Source: Roseibium sediminicola
GTDB taxonomy: Bacteria > Pseudomonadota > Alphaproteobacteria > Rhizobiales > Stappiaceae
Direction: 5' to 3'
Assembly (NCBI RefSeq): GCF_023156505.1
Contig: NZ_JALNMJ010000024.1
Coordinates: forward strand, 26,476 to 90,475
DNA: 64,000 nt
Shown here piece by piece: positions 63,050-64,000 of this stretch. The notes under the pieces were generated by a model. The model was not told the DNA's origin, made no database searches, and saw nothing but the letters and a program-made list of their open reading frames with translations. Each line of letters starts with the position of its first letter. Position 1 is the stretch's first letter. The position numbers and the translations under genes are program-made.

Positions 63050-63115
63050 GCGCAATATTTGCTATGTTAAATATATTCTGACAATACTGTCAAACTTATT
63101 ATGTTAAATATCCGG
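63050..63115. promoter_or_regulatory. hpaF-hpaR divergent promoter with candidate HpaR operators
   Basis: The AT-rich gap holds ATATTT-N8-AAATAT (63055-63074), TGACA-ATAC-TGTCA (63079-63092) and a direct repeat ATGTTAAATAT at 63064-63074 and 63101-63111. TTGACA on the minus strand (63093-63088) is a plausible -35 box for hpaF. Confidence 0.55.
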
Positions 63116-63136
63116 GCGACCAGCTATGGACCTTGC

Positions 63137-63586
63137 ATGACTGAAACGAATGACTCCGCGGGCCGGGCGCTGCCCTCTACCAGACGCTCCATCCCGATTG
63201 CGCTGATCCGCGCCCGTGAAAAGGTGATGACGCCGATCCGCGAAATGCTGGCCGACAGCGGCATCACCGAGCAGCAATGGCGTATCCTGAGGGTACTGGA
63301 GGAATACGGGGCGCAGGACGCCTCAACGCTGGCGGACCGGGCGTGTCTGCTATTGCCCAGCCAGACCCGGATCGTGCAGACGCTGCTGGAAAAGGGGCTG
63401 GTGACCCGGCAGGCGGATGAAAAGGACCGGCGCAAGCAGACGGTGGCGATCACTGACGCCGGCCGGGCGATCATCGAGGACAAGCTCGACGACGCCAAGG
63501 CCATCGCCGCGCGGATTGAGGCCGTGATCGGCAGGGAGAAGTTGACCCAGCTTCTGGATATCCTTGAGGACTTTCAGAAGCTTTGA
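63137..63586 (+). CDS. hpaR: HpaR, MarR-family repressor of homoprotocatechuate catabolism
   Basis: A 149-residue MarR protein with the HpaR N-terminal extension RSIPIALIRAREKVMTPIREMLADSGITEQQWRILRVLEEYG, the helix-turn-helix DASTLADRACLLLPSQTRIVQTLLEKGLV, and the wing ADEKDRRKQTVAITDAG. The ATG at 63137 is used because an earlier in-frame ATG at 63101 lies inside the operator-like repeat. It is divergent from the hpa operon and should be released by the aromatic acid. Confidence 0.92.
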   Translation: MTETNDSAGRALPSTRRSIPIALIRAREKVMTPIREMLADSGITEQQWRILRVLEEYGAQDASTLADRACLLLPSQTRIVQTLLEKGLVTRQADEKDRRKQTVAITDAGRAIIEDKLDDAKAIAARIEAVIGREKLTQLLDILEDFQKL

Positions 63587-63618
63587 CCTGCGCCTTTCTT
63601 TTGCGCCTGCTTCAAGTT

Positions 63619-63730
63619 CAGCGTCATCCTGAGGAGCGCGCCTGCGCGCGTCTCGAAGGACCGGGCGGCACACTCCTGAACAAGCAGCCGATCCTTCGAG
63701 ACGGACCTGCCGGTCCTCCTCAGGATGACG
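63619..63730. repeat. Dispersed palindromic repeat, CGTCATCCTGAGG family, full inverted pair
   Basis: Left unit CAGCGTCATCCTGAGGAGCGCGC...GCGCGTCTCGAAGGA and right unit GATCCTTCGAGACGGACC...GGTCCTCCTCAGGATGACG, with about 30 bases between. It lies downstream of hpaR and, with the truncated copy at 63854, fills the 319-base gap at 63587-63905, which has no gene. Confidence 0.87.
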
Positions 63731-63853
63731 ATGGTGTATGTTGAGACGTCGCTATTTCAGCACTGGCATTCGCGACGGTCTGGTTGCATCCCATGCGTAG
63801 GGCGGGCAAAACACATTCATACTGCTCTCTTTTTAGACGGCTGCCTCCACCCG

Positions 63854-63893
63854 CAGCGTCATCCTGAGGAGCGCGCTTGCGCGCGTCTCGAAG
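63854..63893 (+). repeat. Dispersed palindromic repeat, CGTCATCCTGAGG family, interrupted copy
   Basis: CAGCGTCATCCTGAGGAGCGCGCTTGCGCGCGTCTCGAAG ends exactly where all other copies continue with GGA; the sequence then changes to CAACCGTG and, 12 bases on, the end of an IS110-type transposase gene. The repeat therefore looks like the insertion target. Confidence 0.8.
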
Positions 63894-63905
63894 CAACCGT
63901 GTTTG

Positions 63906-64000
63906 TTATTTGATCATAGGCTGCCATTCCTTGTCGTCTCTGACCATGGCGTTGAGAATGGTCAGGAGCTTCCTGGTGCAGGCGATGATCGCCTGTTTCT
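63906..64000 (-). mobile_element. IS110-family transposase, C-terminal end (partial)
   Basis: Reading the minus strand from the window edge gives an open frame ending KQAIIACTRKLLTILNAM, then VRDDKEWQPMIK and a TAA stop at 63906-63908. RKLLTILNAMVRDDKxWQP is the conserved C-terminus of IS110/IS1111 transposases (DEDD-type, with the Transposase_20 domain just upstream, outside the window). Only about 30 codons are visible. IS110 elements lack the usual terminal inverted repeats; the element end is expected within tens of bases of the stop, consistent with the repeat junction at 63893. Confidence 0.75.

Noticed and set aside
63725..63913. Small plus-strand frame after hpaR
   Set aside because: It is composed of repeat-family sequence and crosses the proposed IS junction; no ribosome site.

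Overview
The window is a GC-rich, gene-dense stretch of a chromosome or large replicon from an aerobic, metabolically versatile alphaproteobacterium. Gene content and protein style (Paracoccus-type sox order, TRAP transporters, HpbD-like epimerase, divided uronate and homoprotocatechuate operons, abundant dispersed palindromic repeats) point to a marine or host-associated Rhodobacterales/Stappiaceae-like organism (Roseibium/Labrenzia/Stappia type). That placement is inference; no rRNA or tRNA gene is visible here.

Layout. 1-3.5 kb: end of a class I aldolase gene overlapping an FGGY sugar kinase, then a GMC oxidoreductase. 3.5-10.8 kb: two large exported TPR-type proteins (minus strand), a short asparagine-synthase-like amidotransferase and a GT4 glycosyltransferase. 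10.9-26 kb: a complete thiosulfate-oxidising (Sox) locus. soxVWXYZABCD, a DsrE-like gene, soxE and soxF read on the minus strand. soxS, the persulfide sensor soxR and two YeeE/YedE (SoxT-like) permeases read outward on the plus strand, flanking a SoxH-like metallo-hydrolase. AT-rich palindromes that look like SoxR operators lie in the soxW-soxX gap and upstream of soxR, with a related element between soxV and soxS.

26-36.6 kb: a uronate catabolic locus. One minus-strand run encodes UxaC, a TRAP transporter, KdgF, KduI, KduD, UxuB and UxuA, diverging from a GntR regulator and KdgK. Together they take D-glucuronate and unsaturated uronates (from lyase-cleaved polysaccharides) to 2-keto-3-deoxygluconate 6-phosphate. 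36.7-37.4 kb: an L,D-transpeptidase lipoprotein.

37.6-55 kb: an amino-acid/betaine catabolic region. It has a GlxA-type regulator, a GntR regulator with a DapA-family lyase, aldehyde dehydrogenase and FAD oxidoreductase, then a LysR/permease pair, an EF-hand protein, an enolase-superfamily epimerase whose key residues match hydroxyproline-betaine 2-epimerase, a non-pyrrolysine MttB-family methyltransferase and a peptide/opine-type ABC importer. The parts can be read as a hydroxyproline-betaine utilisation system using an MttB-type demethylase. A 40-residue membrane protein gene sits after the ABC operon terminator.

55.3-63.6 kb: a homoprotocatechuate (3,4-dihydroxyphenylacetate) meta-cleavage operon, hpaF-E-D, a second unrelated extradiol dioxygenase, a PLP amino-acid decarboxylase, an HpaG-like hydrolase/isomerase, hpaH and hpaI, with divergent hpaR. 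The window ends in a dispersed palindromic repeat that appears to be interrupted by an IS110-family element. Relatives of that repeat lie at 9.6, 37.4, 43.2, 43.4 and 63.6 kb.
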